Source: Putridiphycobacter roseus
GTDB taxonomy: Bacteria > Bacteroidota > Bacteroidia > Flavobacteriales_D > Crocinitomicaceae
Assembly: GCF_003234935.1 (NCBI RefSeq)
Contig: NZ_QKSB01000003.1
Span: 186,001 to 250,000, forward strand
DNA: 64,000 nt
Direction: 5' to 3'
The notes under the pieces were generated by a model. That model saw only the letters and a list, made by a program, of their open reading frames with translations. It had not been told where the DNA came from and did no database searches. Positions 29,035 through 37,192 of this stretch are shown here, piece after piece. Positions within the stretch are counted from its first letter, which is position 1. Every line of letters starts with the position of its first letter. The position numbers and the translations under genes are program-made.

Positions 29035-29550
29035 TTAAATAGTTTTTATATAGGTCAACAATTGGTATTCTTTTAATTGATACTGATAAGCTTCTACAGG
29101 GGAATTACTTAGTTGATAACCTGCATTTTTAAAGACCCTTATGGAATTTAAATTATTGGCTAATATTTTTGCTTTTAAACAGTTGATTTTAAACTTTTTT
29201 TTGGCAATCTTTTCAATCTCTAGCAATGCTAATTTTGCATAGCCTGAGTTTCTATGGTTTTTATCTATTAATATCCCCACACTGACTTGGTGTTTTACTT
29301 TTATATATTCAAAAAAATCAATACAACCCACTACAGTTCCCTCTGCTAAGACTACCATAAATCGCTCTTGCTCATCTTTTAATAACTTTGGAGGATTAGA
29401 GACAAATGCTCCTATTTCAGCTTTAGTATACGGTTTAGTCAGCCCACTATACACCCACATTTCTCTATCATTTTCCCAACCAAAAACAAGCGTTTCATCC
29501 CTTCTTTCGACTCCTCTAAAATGAATAGTTACTGGTGGAATTTGATTCAT
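29035..29550 (-). CDS. GNAT family N-acetyltransferase
   Basis: The 171-residue protein resembles RimJ/RimL-type acetyltransferases. It has VTIHFRGVERRDETLVFGWENDREMW at the N-terminus, VVGCIDFFEY, an acetyl-CoA-binding HRNSGYAKLALLEIEKIA, and LNSIRVFKNAGYQ near the end. The acceptor is unknown. It overlaps dapF by four bases (ATGA) and abuts mltG, so all three are translated from one message. Confidence 0.84.
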   Translation of the reverse strand: MNQIPPVTIHFRGVERRDETLVFGWENDREMWVYSGLTKPYTKAEIGAFVSNPPKLLKDEQERFMVVLAEGTVVGCIDFFEYIKVKHQVSVGILIDKNHRNSGYAKLALLEIEKIAKKKFKINCLKAKILANNLNSIRVFKNAGYQLSNSPVEAYQYQLKEYQLLTYIKTI

Positions 29551-30326
29551 CCTAAAGCCATTTCACCTTCAAAAACAAACTTAGCAGGTCCGGAAAGCCA
29601 AACATTTTCATATGCCTGATTCACTACCTCAAAAGAAACGGATAAATCACCACCTATTGCTTTCACTTGAATGTCTCCTTTATTTAGCTCATTCTCATAA
29701 GCAAAAGCTAAAGCACAAGCAGTTGCTCCAGTACCACATGCTAAAGTTTCTGCTTCTACCCCTCTTTCGTAGGTTCGAATGGCTATTTGATTTTTTGATT
29801 TTTCTTCGATAATATTTACATTCGTTCCATTAGGTTCAAATCTAGGATCAAACCTGATCCCCCTCCCAAAAGAATGGATGTCCACCTGGTGAATATCCGC
29901 TACAAATTGCATAAAATGTGGGGAGCCAGTATCCATAAAATAACCTTCTCCGTTCAAAGTTGGAAATCCTACATTTTGCATGTGCACTTTAATAATACCA
30001 TCTGCTACAATTGCTTCATGTTCACCATCTATTGCTTCAAAACTGACTTTATTACCATTAAAAACACCAATATGCTTAGCAAATGAAACCGCACAACGAC
30101 TGCCATTGCCGCAAAAACTTTGACTGCCATCCGGATTGTAAAAATCCATCTTAAAATCATAAGTTGCATGGTTTTCAATAAAGATTAATCCATCCGAACC
30201 AATGCCATATTTTCTATCACAAACCTGCTTACACCAGGCAATTTTATCTCCTTTAAAGGCATTTTTACGATTATCAACCAGCACAAAATCATTGCCTGCT
30301 CCTTGGTACTTATAAAACTTAATCAT
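29547..30326 (-). CDS. dapF: Diaminopimelate epimerase
   Basis: DapF interconverts LL- and meso-diaminopimelate for lysine and peptidoglycan. The 259-residue protein carries both catalytic cysteines, Cys72 in FCGNGSRC and Cys197 in LACGTGATA, and begins with FYKYQGAGNDFVLVDN. It overlaps the upstream unknown gene by eight bases and the downstream GNAT gene by four. Its neighbour mltG fits a cell-wall theme for this operon. Confidence 0.96.
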   Translation of the reverse strand: MIKFYKYQGAGNDFVLVDNRKNAFKGDKIAWCKQVCDRKYGIGSDGLIFIENHATYDFKMDFYNPDGSQSFCGNGSRCAVSFAKHIGVFNGNKVSFEAIDGEHEAIVADGIIKVHMQNVGFPTLNGEGYFMDTGSPHFMQFVADIHQVDIHSFGRGIRFDPRFEPNGTNVNIIEEKSKNQIAIRTYERGVEAETLACGTGATACALAFAYENELNKGDIQVKAIGGDLSVSFEVVNQAYENVWLSGPAKFVFEGEMALG

Positions 30327-30960
30327 TAATCTTATTTGGTTTTGGAATATTCTTTAAATCTTTAAAATCACTAGATTCAATTAACTTATAATATTGTTTA
30401 TTGTTGTAAAAATAATAAACCTGCTCATCTTTGTACATTCTAATCGGCTTTATGGGTAACATACCAAAAATAATTAATTTAGACTTTGAAAGCTTATACC
30501 CTTGATAGTTGATTGGTGACTGCCAATACTCCACCAATATTCTCTCTTTATGTACAACATCCACATCTAATAATTTCTGTAGCAAAGTATCTTCATTTTC
30601 TTTGGACAAGTAGATTAAATGAACAAAATCGGCACTTAGTTTTTTATCTCTTTTAATGCGTACAGTATCTTCATTTTCAATCTCCTCTTCAATATCCTCC
30701 TCTAATTTCAGAAAAATAGAATCCCTTTCTACGACCACCACATGCCCAGTAGAATCTTGTGCTACAAAAACAGTATCTGTTTTTCTAACTACGGTTTTAA
30801 TTTCTACAGGAATTTCAACATACTTAGGTTGAATGATCGTATCCACTACCGGTTTGGAGATAATTTTTTTAATAATAGGTACATTGATACTTTGGCCAAT
30901 GATGAAACCAAGTAACAATCCTAACACTAAAAATCCAATTCCAAAAACTGCTTTTTTCAA
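30319..30960 (-). CDS. Membrane-anchored protein of unknown function
   Basis: The 213-residue protein has one N-terminal transmembrane segment (AVFGIGFLVLGLLLGFIIGQSI), then a charged, probably periplasmic region with the acidic stretch LEEDIEEEIENEDTV. A C-terminal part has repeated Tyr residues (YKDEQVYYFYNNKQYYKLIE). No family is recognisable. It is the first gene of the dapF-GNAT-mltG operon and overlaps dapF by eight bases, so a role in envelope upkeep is an inference from context. Confidence 0.75.
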   Translation of the reverse strand: MKKAVFGIGFLVLGLLLGFIIGQSINVPIIKKIISKPVVDTIIQPKYVEIPVEIKTVVRKTDTVFVAQDSTGHVVVVERDSIFLKLEEDIEEEIENEDTVRIKRDKKLSADFVHLIYLSKENEDTLLQKLLDVDVVHKERILVEYWQSPINYQGYKLSKSKLIIFGMLPIKPIRMYKDEQVYYFYNNKQYYKLIESSDFKDLKNIPKPNKIND

Positions 30961-30976
30961 AATAAAAATATTTAGA

Positions 30977-30984
30977 CAAAGTTA
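30977..30984 (-). promoter_or_regulatory. Candidate -7 promoter box of the dapF-mltG operon
   Basis: TAACTTTG on the minus strand matches TAnnTTTG, 17 bases before the first ATG of the operon. No TTG is present at the -33 distance. The same octamer serves the divergent permease gene 42 bases away. Confidence 0.4.
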
Positions 30985-31018
30985 GGATAAAAATCATTTT
31001 CTAAAGAAAGAAAAAAAC

Positions 31019-31026
31019 TAACTTTG
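31019..31026 (+). promoter_or_regulatory. Candidate -7 promoter box of the Cu/Zn-type permease gene
   Basis: TAACTTTG matches TAnnTTTG and ends four bases before the GTG taken as start. A transcript beginning about five to seven bases after the box would be leaderless for the GTG, or would have a leader of about 50 bases for the ATG at 31082. Confidence 0.42.
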
Positions 31027-31030
31027 CATT

Positions 31031-32266
31031 GTGCATTATGTTTATTCAATATTAGAAGAAATTTGGAACCTATTTATAGAAATGGCGCCTTATTTATTAC
31101 TCGGTTTTTTAATAGCGGGGTTGTTACATGTTTTTTTACCCAAAACACTTTTTAAAAAACATTTGGGGAAACCAACCTTAGGGTCGATAATTAAGGCGAC
31201 TTTACTTGGTATTCCTTTGCCTTTGTGTTCTTGTGGCGTTATTCCCACAGGGGTTTCTATTTATAAAAACGGGGCCAGTAAAGGGGCTACCGGATCCTTT
31301 TTAATTTCAACCCCACAAACTGGAATAGACTCCATGCTAATTACTTATTCTTTAATGAATATATACTGGGCAATAGCTAGACCTATAATTGCCTTGATTA
31401 CAGGAGTATTGGGCGGATGGTTTATTGAAAAAACTACAGGTACATCTCTAGTTGAAGCAAAGGTAGAAACCGCAGTTGAAATAGCGCCTAAATTAAGTTT
31501 AAGTGAAAAGTTAAAAACCACTTATCAATATGCTTTTGTCGATTTTTTAAGTGATATTTCTCGACAATTATTATTAGGGGTATTATTAGCAGCGATTATT
31601 ACCACTTTTATACCTGCAGATTTTTTAACCCAATTTGGCGACAATACCATCATCAGTATGTTGATTATATTGCTTGCATCTGTGCCTATGTATGTTTGTG
31701 CTACTGGTTCAGTCCCCATTGCTACTTCCTTATTAATTATTGGGGTGAGTCCAGGAGCTGTGTTGGTATTTTTAATGGCTGGTCCAGCAACTAACATAGC
31801 AACCATAACTGTACTTTGGCGTTCCATAGGTAAAAAATTCACTATAGCTTACGTAGCAGTTATTGTTATAGGCGCAATGAGCTTCGGTTTACTGATTGAT
31901 TACGTTTTAGACCCAAGTTGGTTTGTTTTAAACGATATAGCTGCAGCACACCAACACGAACACCAATCTTGGATCAATATCATAAGTGGCTTGGTATTAA
32001 TTGCCATGATATTACAGGTAGAATACAAAAAAATCTTCCCACAAACCTTAAAAATAGAAAAAATGGAAAAAGCGTATATAGTAGAAGGCATGACTTGTAA
32101 TCATTGTAAAAACAATGTAGAAACAAATGTCGGTAAAATGGACAATGTAACCAGTGCTAAAGTAGATTTAGGCAACCATACCTTAATTATTGAAGGAGAC
32201 ATCACTGCCGATTCAGTAGAGAAAAAAGTAACGGACTTAGGCTATACTTTTAAAGGAGAAGCTTAA
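31031..32266 (+). CDS. SO_0444-type Cu/Zn efflux permease with C-terminal HMA domain
   Basis: The 411-residue inner-membrane protein has a DUF318/ArsP_1 permease part of about eight helices. It contains the paired signatures PLPLCSCGVIPTGVSIYKNGASKGATGSF and SVPMYVCATGSVPIATSLL. A His-rich loop (AAAHQHEHQSW) and a heavy-metal-associated domain with EGMTCNHC (Cys356, Cys359) follow. The likely role is export of a soft metal such as copper or zinc. The GTG at 31031 keeps a conserved-looking amphipathic start; ATG at 31082 is the alternative. Its stop codon shares bases with that of the convergent L,D-transpeptidase gene. Confidence 0.87.
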   Translation: MHYVYSILEEIWNLFIEMAPYLLLGFLIAGLLHVFLPKTLFKKHLGKPTLGSIIKATLLGIPLPLCSCGVIPTGVSIYKNGASKGATGSFLISTPQTGIDSMLITYSLMNIYWAIARPIIALITGVLGGWFIEKTTGTSLVEAKVETAVEIAPKLSLSEKLKTTYQYAFVDFLSDISRQLLLGVLLAAIITTFIPADFLTQFGDNTIISMLIILLASVPMYVCATGSVPIATSLLIIGVSPGAVLVFLMAGPATNIATITVLWRSIGKKFTIAYVAVIVIGAMSFGLLIDYVLDPSWFVLNDIAAAHQHEHQSWINIISGLVLIAMILQVEYKKIFPQTLKIEKMEKAYIVEGMTCNHCKNNVETNVGKMDNVTSAKVDLGNHTLIIEGDITADSVEKKVTDLGYTFKGEA

Positions 32267-33036
32267 ACGAAAAAAGCAAGATAATCTCTTGAGTTCAAAA
32301 GCCTCGATCTTTTTAAGTAATAATTATCGGGATAGTAGATAAACAAACAAGAACCATGTTTAATCCAATCTACCACTTTATCAAAGTTTTTATAAGGCAT
32401 AGCAGGACAACCATAAGAACGTCCTAACATGCCGTTTCTATTTAAAAATTCATACGTTGCATATTCTGCGCCATGCATCACCACCCCTCTACTACTTGCG
32501 TTACTATTCGAGTACTCAACACCATCCAAACGTAAAGCTAAATCGTATTTTGAACTGTGATAGGTAGAAGTAGTCACATAAAAACCTATACTACTTTGGT
32601 GGGAAGCATTGGTATTTGAAAACTTATTGGCATAAAGTCCTCCAGAATTCTTTCCGTGAGATACAATTGACTTATATATAATTCGATTGTAGCAAATGTC
32701 AATGATAAATAATCGCTCTTCGGTAGATGGTTTTTCAAAATCTATCACCGTAAAAAAGCGTTCTTTGGACACTTTTCTTTTGCGCAATAAATTAAAATAA
32801 CCCTTTGCTGCATACTCAAACGCAGTATAACTTAAAGTAGTATCTCCAAGGGTGTTGTATAACCCATGGGTAAAATTTAAAAAGTCTTTTTTTGCTTTAA
32901 CATATACCGTATCGTTGGATAAACTAGCCACTTTTTCATTAAACAAACTACCACCATTTGAATTTGAAAAGCCACAAAACGATAAAAAAAATATACTTAC
33001 AAAAAGAAAGCTTTTTTTCTTATTCCTTGCAATCAT
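32263..33036 (-). CDS. Murein L,D-transpeptidase catalytic-domain protein (YkuD_2 type)
   Basis: The protein has the L,D-transpeptidase catalytic segment [31 protein letters not shown], with the catalytic Cys in SYGCP and His in MHG. These enzymes form 3-3 crosslinks or attach proteins to peptidoglycan. I chose the ATG at 33036, giving 257 residues with the signal [22 protein letters not shown]. The frame extends to 33096, but those 20 residues would place charged sequence ahead of the signal. It converges with the metal permease gene, overlapping by four bases at the stops. Confidence 0.86.
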   Translation of the reverse strand: MIARNKKKSFLFVSIFFLSFCGFSNSNGGSLFNEKVASLSNDTVYVKAKKDFLNFTHGLYNTLGDTTLSYTAFEYAAKGYFNLLRKRKVSKERFFTVIDFEKPSTEERLFIIDICYNRIIYKSIVSHGKNSGGLYANKFSNTNASHQSSIGFYVTTSTYHSSKYDLALRLDGVEYSNSNASSRGVVMHGAEYATYEFLNRNGMLGRSYGCPAMPYKNFDKVVDWIKHGSCLFIYYPDNYYLKRSRLLNSRDYLAFFV

Positions 33037-33126
33037 AAGCCAAATGTACGTATTTTCCATTATTTTTGTTTCCGTTTTAGAAAATACCTTAACCAAAATA
33101 AGAACAACGACCAGTTAATAACATAT

Positions 33127-34722
33127 ATGAGTATTGAAAAAGAAGTTGAAAAAAGAAGAACATTTGCCATTATTTCACACCCGGATGCCGGAAAAACGAC
33201 CTTAACCGAGAAGTTACTGTTATTTGGTGGTGCTATTCAAACAGCAGGTGCAGTTAAAAATAATAAAATTGAAAAAACTGCGACCTCCGATTTCATGGAG
33301 ATTGAAAAACAAAGAGGGATATCGGTTGCCACTTCTGTGATGGCATTTGAATATGGTGGAAAGCAAATAAACATATTAGACACCCCTGGTCACAAAGATT
33401 TTGCAGAGGACACGTATAGAACTTTGACAGCCGTGGATAGTGTTATCCTTATTATTGACTGTGCAAGTGGTGTTGAGGCACAGACAGAAAGACTAATGGA
33501 AGTCTGCCGGATGAGAAAAACACCGGTAATCGTATTCATTAATAAAATGGATAGAGAAGGTAGAGACCCATTTGATTTATTAGATGAATTAGAACAAAAA
33601 CTGGACATAAAAGTGAGACCACTCTCGTGGCCTATTGGTATTGGGCACACTTTTAAAGGAGTATACAATATTTTTGATAAAAACTTAAACCTTTTCGCTG
33701 CCAATAAAACTAAGATTTCTGAAGAAATTATTAATGTGAAAGACATTAACGATCCTGAATTGAATGAAATCATTGGCGATAGTGCAACGGAAGTCTTAAG
33801 GGAAGAAATGGAATTGATCAATGGTGTATACGACCCGTTCGATCCAGAAGAATACTTGAGAGGAGATATTGCACCAGTATTTTTCGGCTCAGCAGTAAAT
33901 AATTTTGGTGTCAAAGAATTATTGGAAGCATTTTTACGCATTTCTCCGCACCCTAGAGGTAGGGATTCTGACCATGGATTTATTAAACCTTTAGATAAAA
34001 ACTTTTCTGGATTTGTGTTTAAAATTCACGCCAACTTAGATCCTAAACACCGCGATAGAATAGCCTTTTTAAGAATTGTTTCCGGAAAATTTGAAAGAAA
34101 TACATTTTACAACCATTCAAGGAACGTTAAAAAGATGAAATTCTCTAATCCTACTTCCTTTATGGCACAAGATAAAAGTGTGATTGATGAAGCTTATCCA
34201 GGGGATGTAATTGGATTATACGATACTGGTTCTTTTAAAATTGGTGACTCTATCTCATCAGGAAGTGAAGCCATTAACTTTAAAGGAATCCCTAGTTTCT
34301 CTCCAGAAATATTTATGGAGTTAGAAAACAGAGACCCAATGAAGTCTAAACAATTAGACAAAGGAATTAAGCAATTAACGGATGAAGGTGTTGCACAATT
34401 ATTTATCCAACAACCAGGTAATAGAAAAATTGTCGGTACCGTTGGACAACTGCAGTTTGAAGTTATTTCTTACCGTTTAGAACACGAGTATGGCGCCAAA
34501 TGTGCATTTACCCCAAAACGATACTATAAAGCATGTTGGATGACCACCGATAATCAAAAGCAATTGGAAGAATTTATCAGAGCAAAAACTGTTTATATTG
34601 CAAAAGATAAGGACGACAATTATGTGTTTTTAGCAGAAACCCCTTTTTTATTGCAAATGGCACAGACAGATTATCCAGATATCACTTTTCATTTCACCTC
34701 AGATTTTAAAGTAGGAAGCTAA
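33127..34722 (+). CDS. prfC: Peptide chain release factor 3
   Basis: RF3 is a GTPase that recycles RF1 and RF2 after termination. The 531-residue protein has G1 SHPDAGKTT, the RF3 element [12 protein letters not shown]3 DTPGHKDF and G4 NKMD, plus the C-terminal [19 protein letters not shown] region. That region separates RF3 from EF-G and TypA. It is followed after four bases by the acpH-like gene, and a glycosyltransferase comes next. Confidence 0.96.
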   Translation: MSIEKEVEKRRTFAIISHPDAGKTTLTEKLLLFGGAIQTAGAVKNNKIEKTATSDFMEIEKQRGISVATSVMAFEYGGKQINILDTPGHKDFAEDTYRTLTAVDSVILIIDCASGVEAQTERLMEVCRMRKTPVIVFINKMDREGRDPFDLLDELEQKLDIKVRPLSWPIGIGHTFKGVYNIFDKNLNLFAANKTKISEEIINVKDINDPELNEIIGDSATEVLREEMELINGVYDPFDPEEYLRGDIAPVFFGSAVNNFGVKELLEAFLRISPHPRGRDSDHGFIKPLDKNFSGFVFKIHANLDPKHRDRIAFLRIVSGKFERNTFYNHSRNVKKMKFSNPTSFMAQDKSVIDEAYPGDVIGLYDTGSFKIGDSISSGSEAINFKGIPSFSPEIFMELENRDPMKSKQLDKGIKQLTDEGVAQLFIQQPGNRKIVGTVGQLQFEVISYRLEHEYGAKCAFTPKRYYKACWMTTDNQKQLEEFIRAKTVYIAKDKDDNYVFLAETPFLLQMAQTDYPDITFHFTSDFKVGS

Positions 34723-34726
34723 TATT

Positions 34727-35332
34727 ATGAATTTTTTAGGCCATTGTTTATTAACACAATATAATCCAGAGTTTATCGCAGGGAATATAGGAGGCGACCA
34801 CTTCAAGGGAGACTTGAATAACTTCGTCGCCCTTCCAAAAGACATTCTAAAAGGGGTTACTATTCATAGGTTTATAGATTCCTATACAGATTCTGCAGAA
34901 GAAATTCATGCGGTAGCTAAAATTTTTCAAGACGGCGGCGTAAAACGCATATCCTACATTGCGAGTGATATTATTTTAGACCATTTTATCAGTCAAAATT
35001 GGAGTGCATTCTCCCCTATCCCATTAAATGATTTTATTCAAGACATTTACAGCTTGACAAAAAAAGAGTTGGGACATTTTCCTGAAAAATTCCATTTTAT
35101 TTTTAATAAAATGGTAGAAAAAGACTGGTTATCCAGATACATAGAGGAAGATGGAATTGAATTAACCTTGTATAAATTTGAGCAAAGAATTCCTTTTACC
35201 AATAATTTACACGCTTCTTTTGCAGTATATAAAGCACACCAGGATCAAATAAATCGATATTACCATGTATTTATGGAAAGAATCATGACAGATATCAATA
35301 AAGAATTTAAATTAAACGTCATTTTACCATAA
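34727..35332 (+). CDS. Acyl carrier protein phosphodiesterase-like (AcpH/DUF479)
   Basis: The 201-residue all-helical protein begins MNFLGHCLLTQYNPEFIAGNIGGDHFKG, the family start, with the His of FLGH and the Asp of GGDHFKG expected to bind metal. IHRFIDSYTDS and YIASDIILDHFIS give further metal-site histidines and aspartates. E. coli AcpH removes the 4'-phosphopantetheine from acyl carrier protein. It sits four bases after prfC and seven before the glycosyltransferase. Confidence 0.87.
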   Translation: MNFLGHCLLTQYNPEFIAGNIGGDHFKGDLNNFVALPKDILKGVTIHRFIDSYTDSAEEIHAVAKIFQDGGVKRISYIASDIILDHFISQNWSAFSPIPLNDFIQDIYSLTKKELGHFPEKFHFIFNKMVEKDWLSRYIEEDGIELTLYKFEQRIPFTNNLHASFAVYKAHQDQINRYYHVFMERIMTDINKEFKLNVILP

Positions 35333-35339
35333 TCAAAAC

Positions 35340-36488
35340 ATGAATATTCTTTTTTTAACAGATGGAATTACGCCATACGTAACAGGTGGAATGCAAAAAC
35401 ATTCCATGATATTGGTCCGTCTTTTATTAGACAGAAACATTAAAGTGACTTTGGTGCATTGTGGAAATACTGGCGCTTCAAGCTTTGAAGAAAATGTGGC
35501 CGAACAGTTTACTGCGGCTCAAAATAATTTATTGCATATTCAGTTCATTCCTTTTTTAGCGAAAGGAAAATTACCAGGACACTATATCATAGAGAATAAG
35601 GCTTATTCCAAAGCAATCTTTCATAAATACGAAGCGCAACTTGATCAGTTTGACTTTGTATATGCGCAAGGCTTTACTGGCTGGGAATTTGTAAACCAAC
35701 CCATCCAACCAAAGGTATTGGTCAATTTTCATGGTTTTGAAATGTTTCAAATTGCAGCCAATCCAAAAGTACAACTCGAACATGCTATGTTGCGACCAGT
35801 TGTAAAACGCTTATGTAAAAAAGCGGACTATGTCTATTCGTTTGGTGCCAAAATTGACGACATATTATTAAAAATTGGGTTGGCGCCTCAAAAAATACTA
35901 GACCAATCCAATGGGATAGAATCGAAATGGATCAAACCAAATATTAGTAAAAACAATTTGCCTTTAAAATTTATTTTTATTGGTCGAAACGAAAGAAGAA
36001 AAGGCATAGAAGAATTGACCCAAGCTTTATTAAACATAAGTAATAATAACATCTTTAACTTTTCATTCACCTTTATAGGACCAATTCCTCCAAATAAAAT
36101 TTTAACGAATAAAAACGTGGAATACTTAGGAGAAATTAAAAATCCCCACGTAATACAAGAACATCTATCAAATGCAGATGTTTTACTATGTCCTTCTTAC
36201 GCAGAAGGTATGCCGACTGTTATTTTAGAAGCCATGGCCAATGGATTGGCAATTATTGGTACTGATGTTGGTGCAACCGCAAAAATGATTCAACATAATG
36301 GTCTGGTTATACCAGATTCTAGTCCTGAAAGTATTCAAAATGCCATGGTATCCATGATTCAAATGCCTGTTGAAGAATTGACAGCATTTAAAAAACAATC
36401 TTTAAAATTGGTAAAAGAACAATTTGTTTGGGAAAAAATAGCGGATAGTATAGTCCACCAATTGAAAGGTATTCAGGCATTGAATTAA
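35340..36488 (+). CDS. Glycosyltransferase family 4 protein
   Basis: The 382-residue GT-B enzyme has an N-terminal acceptor domain beginning ILFLTDGITPYVTGGMQKHS and a C-terminal donor domain. The donor domain has FIGRNERRKGIEEL and the EX7E motif in SYAEGMPTVILEAMANG. The sugar and acceptor are unknown. No glycan cluster surrounds it. It ends the prfC-acpH-like-glycosyltransferase run; no clear terminator follows. Confidence 0.9.
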   Translation: MNILFLTDGITPYVTGGMQKHSMILVRLLLDRNIKVTLVHCGNTGASSFEENVAEQFTAAQNNLLHIQFIPFLAKGKLPGHYIIENKAYSKAIFHKYEAQLDQFDFVYAQGFTGWEFVNQPIQPKVLVNFHGFEMFQIAANPKVQLEHAMLRPVVKRLCKKADYVYSFGAKIDDILLKIGLAPQKILDQSNGIESKWIKPNISKNNLPLKFIFIGRNERRKGIEELTQALLNISNNNIFNFSFTFIGPIPPNKILTNKNVEYLGEIKNPHVIQEHLSNADVLLCPSYAEGMPTVILEAMANGLAIIGTDVGATAKMIQHNGLVIPDSSPESIQNAMVSMIQMPVEELTAFKKQSLKLVKEQFVWEKIADSIVHQLKGIQALN

Positions 36489-36538
36489 AACAGAATTAGG
36501 GGAAGGCGTTTTCCAAAAACACCGGAAAATTATTGATA

Positions 36539-36755
36539 TTATCCTTGTGTTTCTTTATCCATAAACCCAACAAACACTTCCCCGTTACATAAAAAAGTTT
36601 GTTTTGGCCCTTGCAGTTGATTAAAATCCAGATTTAAAAACTTTAGCTGCTATAAAATCCAAGGAGGGTACTGTTTTTACTACCTCACTTTCCTTATCAT
36701 ACTCAGTATTACAAGCAACACAAACCAATGTTAAAATCAAGATTAATCTATTCAT
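36539..36755 (-). pseudogene. Small lipoprotein remnant with an apparent frameshift
   Basis: An ATG at 36755 opens a 44-codon frame to 36621 that starts MNRLILILTLVCVACNTEYD, a short lipoprotein signal with a Cys after VA. Where this frame stops, the +1 frame continues without a stop to 36539 and reads like protein (NQLQGPKQTFLCNGEVFVGF). The simplest reading is one gene of about 72 codons broken by an indel near 36625-36650. Two separate mini-ORFs are possible. I do not recognise the family. Confidence 0.5.
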
Positions 36756-36948
36756 ATGCTTTGGGTTTTACGTGCTATAAATTATTAACACACTGTATTT
36801 CATAACGATAACAATATAATAAATATTGTTTACACTTAATTTAAAAGTTTTATTAAAAAAATAATCAAGACTAAAATAGCTATTTTTATACCCATAAAAA
36901 TGTGCTTCGTCCTTTTAGTGAAGGGTGTTGAGCATAAAAAAAATATTT

Positions 36949-36970
36949 GATTAACAAAACTTTGTTAATC
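36949..36970. repeat. Perfect 22-base inverted repeat
   Basis: GATTAACAAA and TTTGTTAATC face each other around a two-base centre (AC), 30 bases upstream of the helicase -33 element. On the minus strand it is followed by AAATATTTTTTTT, so it could be a weak leftward terminator. Its place also suits a protein-binding operator for the helicase gene. Confidence 0.6.
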
Positions 36971-36999
36971 TTAAAAAAGTGTTAAATTGTGCATTTCTA

Positions 37000-37029
37000 T
37001 TGCTAATTAAACTGTTTAACGTATCTTTG
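37000..37029 (+). promoter_or_regulatory. Promoter of the DEAD-box helicase gene
   Basis: TTG (37000-37002), 19 bases, then TATCTTTG (37022-37029) is an exact match to the Bacteroidota pattern TTG-N17-23-TAnnTTTG. It is the best promoter in the window. Transcription would begin near 37035, leaving a leader of about 155 bases before the ATG at 37193. Confidence 0.78.
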
Positions 37030-37034
37030 CGGAA

Positions 37035-37192
37035 AATTTGGCGTAAAAAGAAGCCGAATAAAAGTGAGTAGTTGTTGGTTAATTGAAGAAATTCGTGGGT
37101 GTTGAGTTTCATTTATTTTACTGATTTTCATTGACAAATAGCTATGAAACTCGAGTCAAAAATTGACTTGAGCAATAAAATAAAATGAATTT
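37035..37192 (+). promoter_or_regulatory. Long structured 5' leader of the helicase mRNA
   Basis: No gene fits here. Two stems overlap: GAGTTTCAT (37104-37112) pairs exactly with ATGAAACTC (37144-37152), while CTCGAGTCAA (37150-37159) pairs with TTGACTTGAG (37163-37172) with one G:U. They share bases 37150-37152, so they compete at the margin. The second hairpin ends 20 bases before the start codon. Long regulated leaders are known for cold-shock DEAD-box helicases; that this is one is inference. Confidence 0.55.
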
